From Croceibacterium_A sp044506565 (GTDB lineage: Bacteria; Pseudomonadota; Alphaproteobacteria; Sphingomonadales; Sphingomonadaceae): 62,560 bases of DNA. The notes beneath the pieces were generated by a model. That model searched no databases and had not been told where the DNA came from. It was given only the letters and a program-made list of their open reading frames with translations. Positions 47,763 through 56,866 of this stretch are shown piece by piece. The stretch spans positions 1 to 62,560 of the forward strand of contig JBIQKN010000007.1 in the NCBI GenBank assembly GCA_044506565.1, written 5' to 3'. Each line of letters opens with the position of its first letter. The first letter of the stretch is position 1. Made by a program: the position numbers and the translations under genes.

Positions 47763-48518
47763 ATGACGAGCTTCAAGGAACAGCTGCGCCAGGGGCGCCC
47801 CCTGATCGGCCTGTGGCAGGCGCTGGCCAGCGGCTATTCGGCCGAGATCTGTGCGCGGCAGGGGTTCGACTGGCTGCTGCTCGACGGCGAGCATTCGCCG
47901 AACTCGATCGAGACCCTGCTGGCGCAGGCGCAGGCGATCGCGGCGTTTCCGGTCGAGACCATCGTGCGGGTAGCGTTCGGCGAGCCGGTGGTGATCAAGC
48001 AGTACCTCGATCTCGGCCTGCACACGCTGCTGGTGCCGATGGTCGAGACCGCGGACCATGCGCGCGAGCTGGTGCGCGCGTGCCGCTATCCCCCGCACGG
48101 CATTCGCGGGGTGTCGAGCGCGACCAGCCGGGGCGCCGATTTCGGGCAGGACGGCGATTACCTGCACACGGCGAGCGAGCGGATCACGCTGATCGTCCAG
48201 ATCGAGAGCCGCGCCGGGCTGAACAACCTCGGCGCCATTGCGGCGGTCGAGGGTGTCGACGCGCTGTTCATCGGCCCGTCGGACCTCGCCGCCTCGCTGG
48301 GCCATCTCGGCGACCCACTCCACCCCGAAGTCACCGCGGCGATCGACGAGGCGCGCGCGACCATCGCAGCCGCGGGCAAGCCGGCCGGCATCTTCGCCGT
48401 CTCGCCCGAACACGCGCGCCAGGCGATCGCGGACGGGTTCGCGTTCGTTTCGGTCGGGACCGATATCGGCCTGCTGATTTCCGGCGCGCGGCAGGTGTTG
48501 CAGGCGGTTCGCGGCTGA
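47763..48518 (+). CDS. HpcH/HpaI-family class II aldolase
   Basis: Metal-dependent pyruvate aldolase-like protein of 251 residues. ATG 47763 gives MTSFKEQLRQGRPLIGLWQALAS, the standard HpaI start. Active-site segments are WLLLDGEHSPNSIETL (base His), VRVAFGEP, GVSSATSRGADFG, and the metal ligands in VQIESRAGLNN and FIGPSDLAASLG. HpaI-type enzymes split 4-hydroxy-2-oxo acids from meta-cleavage pathways to pyruvate and an aldehyde. No hydratase or decarboxylase genes adjoin, so the pathway is unknown. The ligAB-like pair 9 kb away may be related. Confidence 0.93.
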   Translation: MTSFKEQLRQGRPLIGLWQALASGYSAEICARQGFDWLLLDGEHSPNSIETLLAQAQAIAAFPVETIVRVAFGEPVVIKQYLDLGLHTLLVPMVETADHARELVRACRYPPHGIRGVSSATSRGADFGQDGDYLHTASERITLIVQIESRAGLNNLGAIAAVEGVDALFIGPSDLAASLGHLGDPLHPEVTAAIDEARATIAAAGKPAGIFAVSPEHARQAIADGFAFVSVGTDIGLLISGARQVLQAVRG

Positions 48519-48818
48519 GGCCGGGCGGGCCCCGGGCCCATTCACACCAGGAGTTTGCGGCGCGCTTTTGCACGCAGTCCCGGCGTTCGCCGGGATGACG
48601 GCTGCGATGCGCGGGTACCGGGAAAAAAAGTTCGCATTGCCGGCAAGGGACCGGCCGGAGGGCTCCGTCATCGGGGCGTGCTGACCGATGGGAGACGCGC
48701 ACGCCGCCGGATCAGGCGGTGACGGGATCCCGCATCGGCTCAGCCCGGGCCTTACCGCCGGGCGACGCATCTGCCCGCGGTCGGCCTCGCCAAGTCTGAC
48801 CGGAAGGGTAACGAAGAC
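48519..48818. other. Gene-free stretch of 300 bases upstream of the OMP gene
   Basis: It contains the REP-like palindrome (48578-48595), a GC-palindromic GGGCCCCGGGCCC patch right after the aldolase stop (possible terminator), and an aaaaaaa tract near 48630. The ribosome binding site cggaagggt precedes the next start. No open frame here shows protein-like features. Confidence 0.5.
48578..48595. repeat. REP-like intergenic palindrome
   Basis: TCCCGGC-GTTC-GCCGGGA followed by TGACG resembles the widespread intergenic palindrome whose minus-strand form reads GTCATCCCGGCG. It lies in the 300-base gap between the aldolase and the outer-membrane protein gene, which otherwise holds no gene. One copy is seen here; genome-wide copies would confirm a REP element. 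Confidence 0.6.
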
Positions 48819-49517
48819 ATGAAGTATCAAGCAATCATCGCGGCGGCCGCGGCGGGCCTTCTCGCCACTCCTGCGCTGGCGCAGGACGTTTCCGGCTTTC
48901 GCGTCGAAGGCCGCATCGCGTGGGAGCAGGTCGGCACGAAGGCGACGCTGCCCAATCCCGACGAGGACGAGGACGTCGACGGCGACGAGTTCCTGACCGC
49001 TTCCGACGAGGACAGCGCCCCCGCGTTCGGCATCGAACTGGGCTATGACGCGCTGCTCGGCTCGTCGTTCGTGCTCGGCGGCTATGTCGGCGCCGACCTT
49101 TCGGACGCCGACATGTGCGCCGAGCTGATCGAGGACGACCTCGCCTGCACCAGCCTCAAGCGCAGCTTCACCGCCGGCGCGCGGGCCGGGCTGGCGCTCG
49201 GCGAAAGCTCGCTGGTCTACGTCAAGGGCGGCTACACGAACGGCAAGTTCAAAGCGGCCTACGATGCGGACGTCACCGACAACGACGACGACGAGCCGGG
49301 CGCGATCGAGCGTTTCTCCGGGTCCGACGACGGCTACCACGTCGGCGGCGGCGTCGAGCTCGGCCTGACCGAGAGCCTCTATGCCAAGCTCGAGTACGTC
49401 TACACCGACTTCGGCCGCCGCACCTATCGGCTCGAAGACATGGCGGCCGGCGATCCCGGGCTCGACGCCCGCTCCGACCGACACCAGGTGGTAGCCGGCA
49501 TCGGGTTGCGGTTCTGA
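48819..49517 (+). CDS. Outer-membrane beta-barrel protein (opacity/Omp25-like)
   Basis: A 232-residue exported barrel. The signal peptide ends at PALA-QDVSG. Alternating hydrophobic strands occur through the protein (FGIELGYDALLG, SFVLGGYVGADL, FTAGARAGLALGESSLVYVKGGY, YHVGGGVELGLTESLYAKLEYVYTDFG), and it ends in VVAGIGLRF with a terminal Phe, as needed for BAM recognition. Two acidic loops (NPDEDEDVDGDEF and DVTDNDDDEPGA) look like possible divalent-cation sites. It lies 23 bases upstream of an ECF sigma factor and may be in the same unit. Confidence 0.88.
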   Translation: MKYQAIIAAAAAGLLATPALAQDVSGFRVEGRIAWEQVGTKATLPNPDEDEDVDGDEFLTASDEDSAPAFGIELGYDALLGSSFVLGGYVGADLSDADMCAELIEDDLACTSLKRSFTAGARAGLALGESSLVYVKGGYTNGKFKAAYDADVTDNDDDEPGAIERFSGSDDGYHVGGGVELGLTESLYAKLEYVYTDFGRRTYRLEDMAAGDPGLDARSDRHQVVAGIGLRF

Positions 49518-49540
49518 TCCCCCCGGGGGAGGACGCCCCG

Positions 49541-50182
49541 ATGCGACCTTCCCTTGCGGCCGCGCCCACCCCCGTTGGCGCGGCCGCAACCCTTCCCCTT
49601 CCCAAGCCGGCGGCAGATTTCTATTCCGGCCGCCGAAAGGGATCTGGGACCGGATTGGCGGACAGCAGTTTCAGCGCGGGCCTCGAAGCGGCCTTTCTCG
49701 CAAATCGCGATCGCCTGCTGCGCTTCCTGCTTGCGCGCGGGGCCGGCGACGCTGCCGAGGACCTGCTGCAGGAAGTCTGGCTGAAGATCGCCACCGGCCG
49801 CACCGGCCCGGTCGCGTCGCCGGTTTCGTACCTGTTTCGGATTGCCGACACGCTGATGATCGACCGCTATCGCTCTCAGCGGCAGGCCGAGCGCCGCGAA
49901 CGCGAATGGGGCCGGGTCAACGACGGGGCGACGCCGGGCGTCTCGGACGCCCCGTCGGTGGAGCGGCACATCATGGGCCGGCAACACGCGCGGCTCGTGT
50001 CCGAGACGCTGGCCGGGCTCGGCGAGCGCCCCGCGGCGATCTTTCGCCGGCACCGCGTCGACCAGGTGCCGCAGCGGCAGGTGGCGGAGGAATTCGGCGT
50101 CAGCCTGAGCACGGTCGAGAGCGACCTGCGGCGCGCCTATGCGGCGCTGGCCGCGCTGAAGGAGCGGATCGATGAGGCTTGA
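49541..50182 (+). CDS. ECF-type sigma factor (FecI-like)
   Basis: Extracytoplasmic-function sigma-70 of up to 213 residues. ATG 49541 has gggggagg upstream, but its first 38 residues are low-complexity; TTG 49655 (LADSSFSAGLEAAFLANRD) may be the true start. Sigma2 is FLANRDRLLRFLLARGAGDAAEDLLQEVWLKI and SYLFRIADTLMIDRYRSQR. Sigma4 is LVSETLAGLGERPAAIFRRHRVDQVPQRQVAEEFGVSLSTVESDLRRAYAAL. It is followed by a FecR gene (TTGA overlap) and an STN-type TonB receptor, the classical cell-surface signalling trio. Confidence 0.93.
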   Translation: MRPSLAAAPTPVGAAATLPLPKPAADFYSGRRKGSGTGLADSSFSAGLEAAFLANRDRLLRFLLARGAGDAAEDLLQEVWLKIATGRTGPVASPVSYLFRIADTLMIDRYRSQRQAERREREWGRVNDGATPGVSDAPSVERHIMGRQHARLVSETLAGLGERPAAIFRRHRVDQVPQRQVAEEFGVSLSTVESDLRRAYAALAALKERIDEA

Positions 50183-51141
50183 GCGAGTCGACTCCGTCTT
50201 CCGGGCAGCAGGGGACATTTGCAATGGCGCGTGACCGGGCCCTGATGGACGAAGCAGCCGCCTGGGCCGTGCGGACCGGGGATCCCGCGTTCGACGACTG
50301 GGACGGCTTCACCGCCTGGCTCGAGCGGGACCCGGCGAATGCGCAGGCCTACGACACCGTCATGGCGGCGGTCGGCGAGGCTGCAGAGGCGCTTCCGCAG
50401 GTGCCCGAGGCCGGCAACGACGACGGGCAGGCCGCGACGACCCGCCGGCGGTGGATCGGCGGCGCGCTGACGCTTGCGCTGGCCGGACTGGCGGCGTTCG
50501 GCGCGTGGCAGATGCGCGGCGGCAGCCACGCCGTGGAAACCGCGCCGGGCGAAATGCAGGTGATCGCGCTCGACGGCGGCGGGGAGATCACGCTGGCCGG
50601 CGGTTCGCGGATCGTGCTCGGGCGCGGCGACCGCGTGGCCTCGCTCGAGCGCGGGCAGGCGCTGTTCAGCGTCGAACACGATTCGGACGCGCCGTTCACG
50701 GTCAAGGTCGGCGAAGACACGCTGGTCGACGTCGGCACGGTGTTCGACGTCGCCCGGACGAGCGAGGGATTGCGGGTCGCGGTGTCCGAAGGCGCGGTCG
50801 TGCTCAATCCCGGCGTGGTCGATGCGCGCATATCGCCCGGGGAGGTGCTCTCGCTCAACGCGGCGACGGGCCGGTTCGAGATCGGCACCGTGGCGCTCGA
50901 CCAGGTGGGCGAGTGGCGCGAGGGGCGGCTGACCTTCCAGGACGCCTCGCTCGAGGACGTCGCTGCGGACCTTTCGCGCGCCACCGGCACCGCCTTCGTG
51001 GCGTCGCCGCGGGCAGGCGGGCAGAGGGTTTCCGGGAGCATCGCGCTCGACGGCGTTCAGCGCGACCCGCGCACGCTGGGCGCGTTGCTCGGCATTACCG
51101 TTCGGCATAACGGCACAGCTTGGGAGATCGGGGCGCGGTAG
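50179..51141 (+). CDS. FecR-type anti-sigma factor
   Basis: Inner-membrane sigma regulator of 320 residues from TTG 50179, which overlaps the sigma stop; ATG 50224 (MARDRALMDEAAAWAVR) is an alternative. The N-terminal DUF4880 part is MDEAAAWAVRTGDPAFDDWDGFTAWLERDPANAQAYD. One membrane helix follows the RRR stop-transfer (WIGGALTLALAGLAAFGAWQM). The periplasmic FecR domain contains GEITLAGGSRIVLG, VDVGTVFDVARTSEGLRVAVSEGAV, and a C-terminal STN-like domain. It should hold the sigma factor until the downstream receptor signals substrate. Confidence 0.93.
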   Translation: MSESTPSSGQQGTFAMARDRALMDEAAAWAVRTGDPAFDDWDGFTAWLERDPANAQAYDTVMAAVGEAAEALPQVPEAGNDDGQAATTRRRWIGGALTLALAGLAAFGAWQMRGGSHAVETAPGEMQVIALDGGGEITLAGGSRIVLGRGDRVASLERGQALFSVEHDSDAPFTVKVGEDTLVDVGTVFDVARTSEGLRVAVSEGAVVLNPGVVDARISPGEVLSLNAATGRFEIGTVALDQVGEWREGRLTFQDASLEDVAADLSRATGTAFVASPRAGGQRVSGSIALDGVQRDPRTLGALLGITVRHNGTAWEIGAR

Positions 51142-51143
51142 AG

Positions 51144-53576
51144 ATGCGAAGCTGGTGGATCGGTGTCGCGGCGATTGCCGTCAGCGCGCCCCTGCACGCC
51201 CAGAGCGTCGCCATCGACGTTCCAGCCGGGCGCGCGGGTGATTCCGCGGCTGCGATCGCGCGGCAGACCGGCACGAGCGTCGTCATTACCGACAGCGCGA
51301 TCGCCAACCGGCGGGTTCCGGCCATCAGGGGGCGGCTGTCGGCCGCGCAGGCGGTCGACCGGCTCGCCCGCAGCGCCGGGGCGCGGGCGGTCGCCACCGG
51401 GGCCAACGGCTGGAGGCTGGTCGCGGCCGCGCCTCCGGCGCGATCGGCTTCGCGCCGTTCCGACAACCGTGTGCGGCCCGAGCCGGTCGTGCGCCAGCAA
51501 GCGCCGCTCGAGGCTCCGGCCAGCGAGATCGTCGTGGTCGGCAGCAAGCGCGAGATCCTGCTCAGCGACTATCCGGGGCAGGCCGAACTGATCGACGGGG
51601 AACTGCTCACGTTCGGCGGGGTAGGCGGGACCGAGAAGATCACCCAGCGCGTGCCGACCGTCTCGTCGACCTACCTGGGCAGCGGGCGTAACAAGCTGTT
51701 CATCCGCGGCATCGCCGATTCGAGCTTCACCGGGCCGACCCAGGCGACCGTCGGCCAGTATCTCGGCGACCTGCGGCTGAGCTACAACGCGCCCGATCCG
51801 GACCTGCGGTTGTCCGACCTCGCACGGGTCGAGGTGCTCGAGGGGCCGCAGGGGACGCTCTACGGGACCGGCTCGCTGGGCGGGATCGTGCGCCTGGTGC
51901 CCAACGATCCGGAACCGGGCCTGACAGCGGTCTCGGCGATGGTCGGCGGCAGCGCTACCGAGCACGGCGCGCTGGGCGGCGACGCGAGCGTGACCGCCAA
52001 CCTCCCGCTCGCCGGCGACCGTGCGGCGCTGCGCTTCACGCTCAACGCCGAGAGCCAGGGTGGCTACATCGACAAGCCGCTGCTCGGCGAGGAGGACGTC
52101 AACCGAACCGAGATCTTCAGCGGACGGGCGACGGCGCGGGTCGAAGTCGCCTACGACTGGACGGTCGACCTGATCGGCGTGTTCCAGGAAACGGACGGAC
52201 GGGACAGCCAGTACGCCGACCGCGGCGGCCCGCCGCTGACTCGCGCGGCAACGGTCACCGAGGGTTTCGACGCCGGGTACGCGCAGGGCCAGCTCGTGGT
52301 GACGGGCCGTATCGGCGACGTGCGCTTCAAGTCCTCGACCGGCGTTACCGGACAGGATCTCGAGGAGCGTTACGACGCGACTCCCGAAGGCGGGCCGCCG
52401 CGGCTGTTTGTGCAGCACAACGATACCGAGATGATCGCCAACGAGACGCGGCTGTGGCAGCCGCTCGGCGACCGGTGGGGCTGGCTCGTGGGCGCGAGCT
52501 ACACGCACAACCGGACGCGGCTGACGCGAACGATCGGGGCCCCGGGCGTACAGGGAGCGGTCACCGGCGTGACCAACGTCATCGACGAGTTCACGGTCTA
52601 CGGCGAGGCCAGCGTGCGGTTCATGGAGGGCCTCACGGCGACCGCCGGAGGGCGCTACACGCACTCCCGGCTCGGCGGCGAGGGGGTGGATGTGGCGCCC
52701 ACACTGGCGACCAACTTCCGCGCGATTACCGCCAGCCGGACCGAGGAGGTGTTCCTGCCTTCCGCCTCGCTGGCGGCGACCGTGTTTCCGGAAACGACGA
52801 TCTACGCGCGCTACCAGGAGGGCTTCCGCCCGGGCGGGCTGGCGATCTCCGGCCCGTTCGTCGCGCGCTTCCGCAACGACCGCACCGAGACCTTCGAATT
52901 CGGCGCGCGGCACGGCCATCCGGGCAGGGGGCCGTTCGACATCGCCGCAAGCGTCTCGCACACGCGCTGGCACGACATCCAGGCCGACTTCATCGACAGC
53001 ACGGGCTTCCCGACGACCGCCAACATCGGCGACGGCCGGATCTGGTCGGCGACGCTGATCGCCGGGGTCGAGGTCACGCCCGAGCTGCGCATCGACGGCG
53101 GCTTCACCTACAACGACAGCAAGATCGACAAGCCCTCTCCGCTGCTGCTGTCGCGTGCGGCCGAAGTGCTGGGCGTCCCGGCGTTCGCCGGAGGATTCGA
53201 CGACTTGCCCGCGCTGGTGCTCGAGCAGATCACCCAGGTGCCGAACATCGCCCGCTTCTCGGGCCGGATCGGTCTCGACTACCGGCAGCCGCTCGGCGGC
53301 GATCTCGAACTCCGTGGGCAGGCATGGGCGAGCTACATCGGCAAATCCCGGCTCGGCGTCGGGCCCGAACTCGGCGAACCGCAGGGCGACTATCTCGACA
53401 CCGGCGTGACCTTGCGCGTCGGCCGGGAGGATCTCGGCCTCACGCTCGGGCTGTCCAACCTGACCGACGCCAAGGGCAACCGCTTCGCGCTGGGCACGCC
53501 GTTCGCGACCGGCCGCGAGCAGGTGACGCCGCTGCGGCCGCGCACGATCCGCATCGGGATCGACGCCTCGTTCTGA
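51144..53576 (+). CDS. TonB-dependent transducer-type receptor with STN domain
   Basis: Outer-membrane receptor of 810 residues from ATG 51144 (MRSWWIGVAAIAVSAPLHAQ, signal peptide). The STN signalling domain occupies about residues 21-100 (VAIDVPAGRAGDSAAAIARQTGTSVVITDSAIANRRV...LSAAQAVDRLA). A linker and the TonB box (SEIVVVGSKRE) lead to the plug (VEVLEGPQGTLYGTGSLGGIVRLV) and the 22-strand barrel ending in IRIGIDASF. The STN domain and the sigma/FecR genes upstream indicate substrate-induced signalling. No siderophore genes adjoin, so the ligand is open. Confidence 0.94.
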   Translation: MRSWWIGVAAIAVSAPLHAQSVAIDVPAGRAGDSAAAIARQTGTSVVITDSAIANRRVPAIRGRLSAAQAVDRLARSAGARAVATGANGWRLVAAAPPARSASRRSDNRVRPEPVVRQQAPLEAPASEIVVVGSKREILLSDYPGQAELIDGELLTFGGVGGTEKITQRVPTVSSTYLGSGRNKLFIRGIADSSFTGPTQATVGQYLGDLRLSYNAPDPDLRLSDLARVEVLEGPQGTLYGTGSLGGIVRLVPNDPEPGLTAVSAMVGGSATEHGALGGDASVTANLPLAGDRAALRFTLNAESQGGYIDKPLLGEEDVNRTEIFSGRATARVEVAYDWTVDLIGVFQETDGRDSQYADRGGPPLTRAATVTEGFDAGYAQGQLVVTGRIGDVRFKSSTGVTGQDLEERYDATPEGGPPRLFVQHNDTEMIANETRLWQPLGDRWGWLVGASYTHNRTRLTRTIGAPGVQGAVTGVTNVIDEFTVYGEASVRFMEGLTATAGGRYTHSRLGGEGVDVAPTLATNFRAITASRTEEVFLPSASLAATVFPETTIYARYQEGFRPGGLAISGPFVARFRNDRTETFEFGARHGHPGRGPFDIAASVSHTRWHDIQADFIDSTGFPTTANIGDGRIWSATLIAGVEVTPELRIDGGFTYNDSKIDKPSPLLLSRAAEVLGVPAFAGGFDDLPALVLEQITQVPNIARFSGRIGLDYRQPLGGDLELRGQAWASYIGKSRLGVGPELGEPQGDYLDTGVTLRVGREDLGLTLGLSNLTDAKGNRFALGTPFATGREQVTPLRPRTIRIGIDASF

Positions 53577-53586
53577 TCTTTTTTCG

Positions 53587-53612
53587 CGCTGCGCCAAGGT
53601 TCGGGCGCAGCG
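53587..53612 (+). terminator. Stem-loop between TonB receptor and autotransporter
   Basis: CGCTGCGCC (53587-53595) and GGCGCAGCG (53604-53612) form a perfect 9-bp stem with an 8-base loop, ten bases after the receptor stop. The T-run (TTTTTT) lies before, not after, the stem on this strand. It may be a weak terminator or an mRNA stability element. Confidence 0.4.
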
Positions 53613-53653
53613 GCTCCGTCTCGCAGGTCGGCAACGATCCGTGAGGGGACCCC

Positions 53654-56600
53654 ATGCACCGCTACCTGCTGACCAGCACCGCGCTCCTGGCGCTCGCCGC
53701 GCCTGCGGCGGCCGAGGACATTACGACAGCGATCACCCAGCCGGTGAAGACCTCGACCGTGAAAGACGGCGCCGCGGACTCGATCACGATAACCTCGTCG
53801 GGTTCGGTCAAGCCGTCGAGCGGGACGGCGGTGACGATGGACAGCGACCACGCGGTGATAAATCAGGGCACCATCGGCGTTTCGAACGCCAACGGCGCGA
53901 TCGGGATTCTCGCCACCGCGGGCACGACCGGCAAGATCGTCAATTCGGGGACGATCGCGATCGACGAGACCTACACGCCGACCGACGCCGACAACGACGG
54001 TGACCTCGACGGGCCCTTCGCGCAGGGTTCGAACCGGTTCGGAATCCGCACCGAGGGCGCGCATGCGGGTAACGTGGTCAACAGCGGGACGATCACCGTC
54101 GAGGGCAACGATTCCGCCGGCATCCGGCTCGGCGGGCCGCTGACGGGGAACCTGACCCACGACGGGACTACCAAGGTCGTCGGCGACCGCTCGATCGGGG
54201 TGCACGCTGAGGCGGTGACAGGCAACGTCAGGCTGGCCGGCGAAATCGGCGCCCAGGGCGAGGACGCGATCGGCGCGCGGTTCGCCGGGGACGTGACCGG
54301 CGCCATGGTCATCCAGGGCAAGATTTCCTCGACCGGATACCGGCACACCACCGCCCCTTCGAGCACCGACAAGCTCGATGCCGACGACCTGCTGCAGGGC
54401 GGGCCCGCGGTGCTGATCGAGGGCAGTGTCACCGGCGGCATCCACCTGGCGGTCGCGCCCAAGGACAACAACCCGGACGACAAGGACGAGGACGACGACG
54501 GGCTCGAGGATGCCAAGGAAGGCAACGCCGCGCTGATCTCGTACGGCTCGGCCCCGGCGCTGGCGATCGGGGCGACAGACCGAGACATCGTGATCGGCCC
54601 GGTCGGTGCATCGTCTGCGGCTCATGGCCTGATCGTCGACGGGGCGGTCAGCGGCCAGGGAGTCTATGACGGCGTCGATGCGACGGGCATCGCCATCGGC
54701 GGACGAGGCGGCGCGGTGACGATAACCAACGGCCTGTCCATCACAGGCGGTGTCGAGGCCAAGTCGAACGGGGCCAGCGCGACGGCGCTGCTGCTGGGAA
54801 GCGGCGCGGACGTGGCCCTGGTGCGCAACAGCGGCTCGATCGTCGCCTCGGGCGGCAAGACGAGCGGCGCGCAGACCACCGCGATCCTGATCGACAAAGG
54901 CGCCACCGTGCCCACCGTTCGCAACAGCGGCTCGATCAAGGCGACCGCGGCCGGAAACGGCGGCTCCGCGACCGCCATCCTCGACCGCAGCGGCACCCTG
55001 ACGCTGATCGAGAACAGCGGCACGATCTCCGCCGGCGGTGCGGCGGACCAGCGTAACGTGGCGATCGACCTGCGCGCCAACGGTGGGGGCGCGACGGTCA
55101 AACAGACCTCGGGCAGCATCGAAGGCCGGATCCTGTTCGGCGGCGGAAGCGACCTGCTCGAGGTGTCGGCCGGCAAGGTGACGGGCGACGTGTCGTTCGG
55201 GGCGGGAGACAACAGCTACACCCTTTCGGGCGGCGCCATGCATACCGGCAACGCGACCTTCGGCGCGGGGACCGACGCCCTCAGTCTCGCCGGGTCGGCG
55301 CGGTTCCTGGGCGATGTCGACTTCGGCGGCGGAGCGGGGACGCTGGCGCTGGCGGGCACGTCGATGCTGTCCGGCAGCCTGCTCAATTCCGCCGATGTCG
55401 CGGCCGATGTCAGCGGCGGGATCCTCCATGCGACCAATCACGCCTCGCTTGCCTCGCTGACCGTCGGGGCCAGCGGCGGTCTCGGCGCGACGCTCGATCG
55501 GACGTCCGGCGAAGGCACGTTCTACGCGATCGCCGGTGAGGCCAGCTTCGCCGACGGCGCCACGCTGTGGCTCGCGCTCGACGACATCGACGGCGCCGAG
55601 GGGCGTCACACGATCCTCGAGGCGGACTCGGTCTCGGGCGCGTCGACGCTGGAGACCGACACCTCGCTGATGCCGTTCCTGTTCAAGGCGGCGCTGGCGA
55701 CCAATGCGCCGGCGGACACGGTCGCGGTCGACGTCAGCCGCAAGACCGCCGAGGAGCTCGAACTCAACCGCTCGCAGGCCGCGGCCTACGACGCGATCTT
55801 CGCCGTGCTCACCAGGGACGAGGAAGTCGAAGAGCTGTTTCTCCGGCTCGCCAACGGCGAGCAGGTGCGCGGCGCGCTTCGGCAGATGCTGCCGGACCAT
55901 GCCGGCGGCGCCTTCGAGGGCATCAGTCTCGGCAGCCGCACCTTTGCGCGCCAGATCGCCGACCCGCAGAGCCCGGTCTACACCTTCGGCGGCCTCGACC
56001 TGCTGTTCAGCGCGGCGGGCTGGTCGAGCAGCAAGGACGAGGGGGAGACGGCGGCCTACGATCTCGGCGGCTTCGGCTTCTCGGTGGCGGGCGAGGTCGA
56101 TACCGGGGTCGGCGCCTTCGGCATTTCAGGCGCGGTGTTCTGGAACGACTACGACGACGGCACGCAGTTCACCAACGTCGAATCGGACACTTACGAGCTG
56201 GCGGGTTACTGGCGCGGTCACTGGGGCGGGCTCGACCTGTTCGCGCGCGGATCGCTCGGCCGGGTCGATTTCGCCGGCGAGCGCACTTTCCTGGGGATCG
56301 ACGACGACGACCAGGCCGTGACCAAGGAGGTCAACGGCAAGTGGAAGGGCACGCTGATGACGCTGAGCGGCGGCGCGGCCTACGAGCTGCGCAGCGGCAA
56401 CGCCTTCGTCCGCCCGACGGTGAGCCTCGACTACGTCAAGCTCGACGAGGACGGCTACAGCGAAAGCGGCGGCGGCGATGCGCTCGACCTCATCGTCGAT
56501 GAGCGGAAGAGCGACGAGCTCGCCGCCAATGCCGGCGTCGCCGTCGGGTTCGATTTCCTCGGGCGCTCGGGGGGCACGCTGCTGCGGCCGGGCCCGCTCA

Positions 56601-56854
56601 ACCGCTGGTTCCGGATGCAGGCGGAGGGCGGCTGGCGCGAGGTGATCGGCGGTTCGATCGGGGCCACCACCGCGCGCTTCGATGGCGGCACGGCGTTCAC
56701 CCTCGATCCCGAGCAGCCCGAAGGCGGCTGGTATGCGCAGCTGCGCGCGGCGGGCGGCGGCTCGATCTTCGAGCTGGGCGGCGAGATCGGCGCCGAGCGC
56801 CGCAATGGCAACACCGCGCTGTCGATGCGGGGGACCGTGCGGGTCGGCTTCTAG
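53654..56854 (+). CDS. Autotransporter with beta-helical passenger
   Basis: Type V secreted protein of 1066 residues. A signal peptide (MHRYLLTSTALLALAAPAAA) is followed by a passenger (about residues 21-770) built of repeats around NSGTI/NSGSI (VVNSGTITVEG, VRNSGSIVASGG, VRNSGSIKATA, IENSGTISAGG), which suggests a beta-helix. Two Asp-rich stretches (PTDADNDGDLDGP near residue 110 and DDKDEDDDGLEDAKEG near 285) resemble calcium-binding turns. The C-terminal autotransporter barrel (about 800-1066, from FGGLDLLFSAAGWSSS) ends SMRGTVRVGF with the terminal Phe. It may be an adhesin or surface layer; the target is unknown. Confidence 0.92.
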   Translation: MHRYLLTSTALLALAAPAAAEDITTAITQPVKTSTVKDGAADSITITSSGSVKPSSGTAVTMDSDHAVINQGTIGVSNANGAIGILATAGTTGKIVNSGTIAIDETYTPTDADNDGDLDGPFAQGSNRFGIRTEGAHAGNVVNSGTITVEGNDSAGIRLGGPLTGNLTHDGTTKVVGDRSIGVHAEAVTGNVRLAGEIGAQGEDAIGARFAGDVTGAMVIQGKISSTGYRHTTAPSSTDKLDADDLLQGGPAVLIEGSVTGGIHLAVAPKDNNPDDKDEDDDGLEDAKEGNAALISYGSAPALAIGATDRDIVIGPVGASSAAHGLIVDGAVSGQGVYDGVDATGIAIGGRGGAVTITNGLSITGGVEAKSNGASATALLLGSGADVALVRNSGSIVASGGKTSGAQTTAILIDKGATVPTVRNSGSIKATAAGNGGSATAILDRSGTLTLIENSGTISAGGAADQRNVAIDLRANGGGATVKQTSGSIEGRILFGGGSDLLEVSAGKVTGDVSFGAGDNSYTLSGGAMHTGNATFGAGTDALSLAGSARFLGDVDFGGGAGTLALAGTSMLSGSLLNSADVAADVSGGILHATNHASLASLTVGASGGLGATLDRTSGEGTFYAIAGEASFADGATLWLALDDIDGAEGRHTILEADSVSGASTLETDTSLMPFLFKAALATNAPADTVAVDVSRKTAEELELNRSQAAAYDAIFAVLTRDEEVEELFLRLANGEQVRGALRQMLPDHAGGAFEGISLGSRTFARQIADPQSPVYTFGGLDLLFSAAGWSSSKDEGETAAYDLGGFGFSVAGEVDTGVGAFGISGAVFWNDYDDGTQFTNVESDTYELAGYWRGHWGGLDLFARGSLGRVDFAGERTFLGIDDDDQAVTKEVNGKWKGTLMTLSGGAAYELRSGNAFVRPTVSLDYVKLDEDGYSESGGGDALDLIVDERKSDELAANAGVAVGFDFLGRSGGTLLRPGPLNRWFRMQAEGGWREVIGGSIGATTARFDGGTAFTLDPEQPEGGWYAQLRAAGGGSIFELGGEIGAERRNGNTALSMRGTVRVGF

Positions 56855-56866
56855 CGCTTCAGCCGT

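Noticed and set aside
47403..49589. 728-residue minus-strand frame opposite the aldolase and OMP genes
   Set aside because: No signature is seen and it is antisense to two well-supported genes; GC-rich DNA lowers stop frequency.
54661..55060. Tandem DNA repeats inside the autotransporter gene
   Set aside because: The repeats are at protein level (NSGSI/NSGTI) with diverged DNA, normal for a beta-helix passenger.
53390..55900. 836-residue minus-strand frame opposite the autotransporter
   Set aside because: Composition mirrors the repeats of the plus-strand passenger; no domain recognised.
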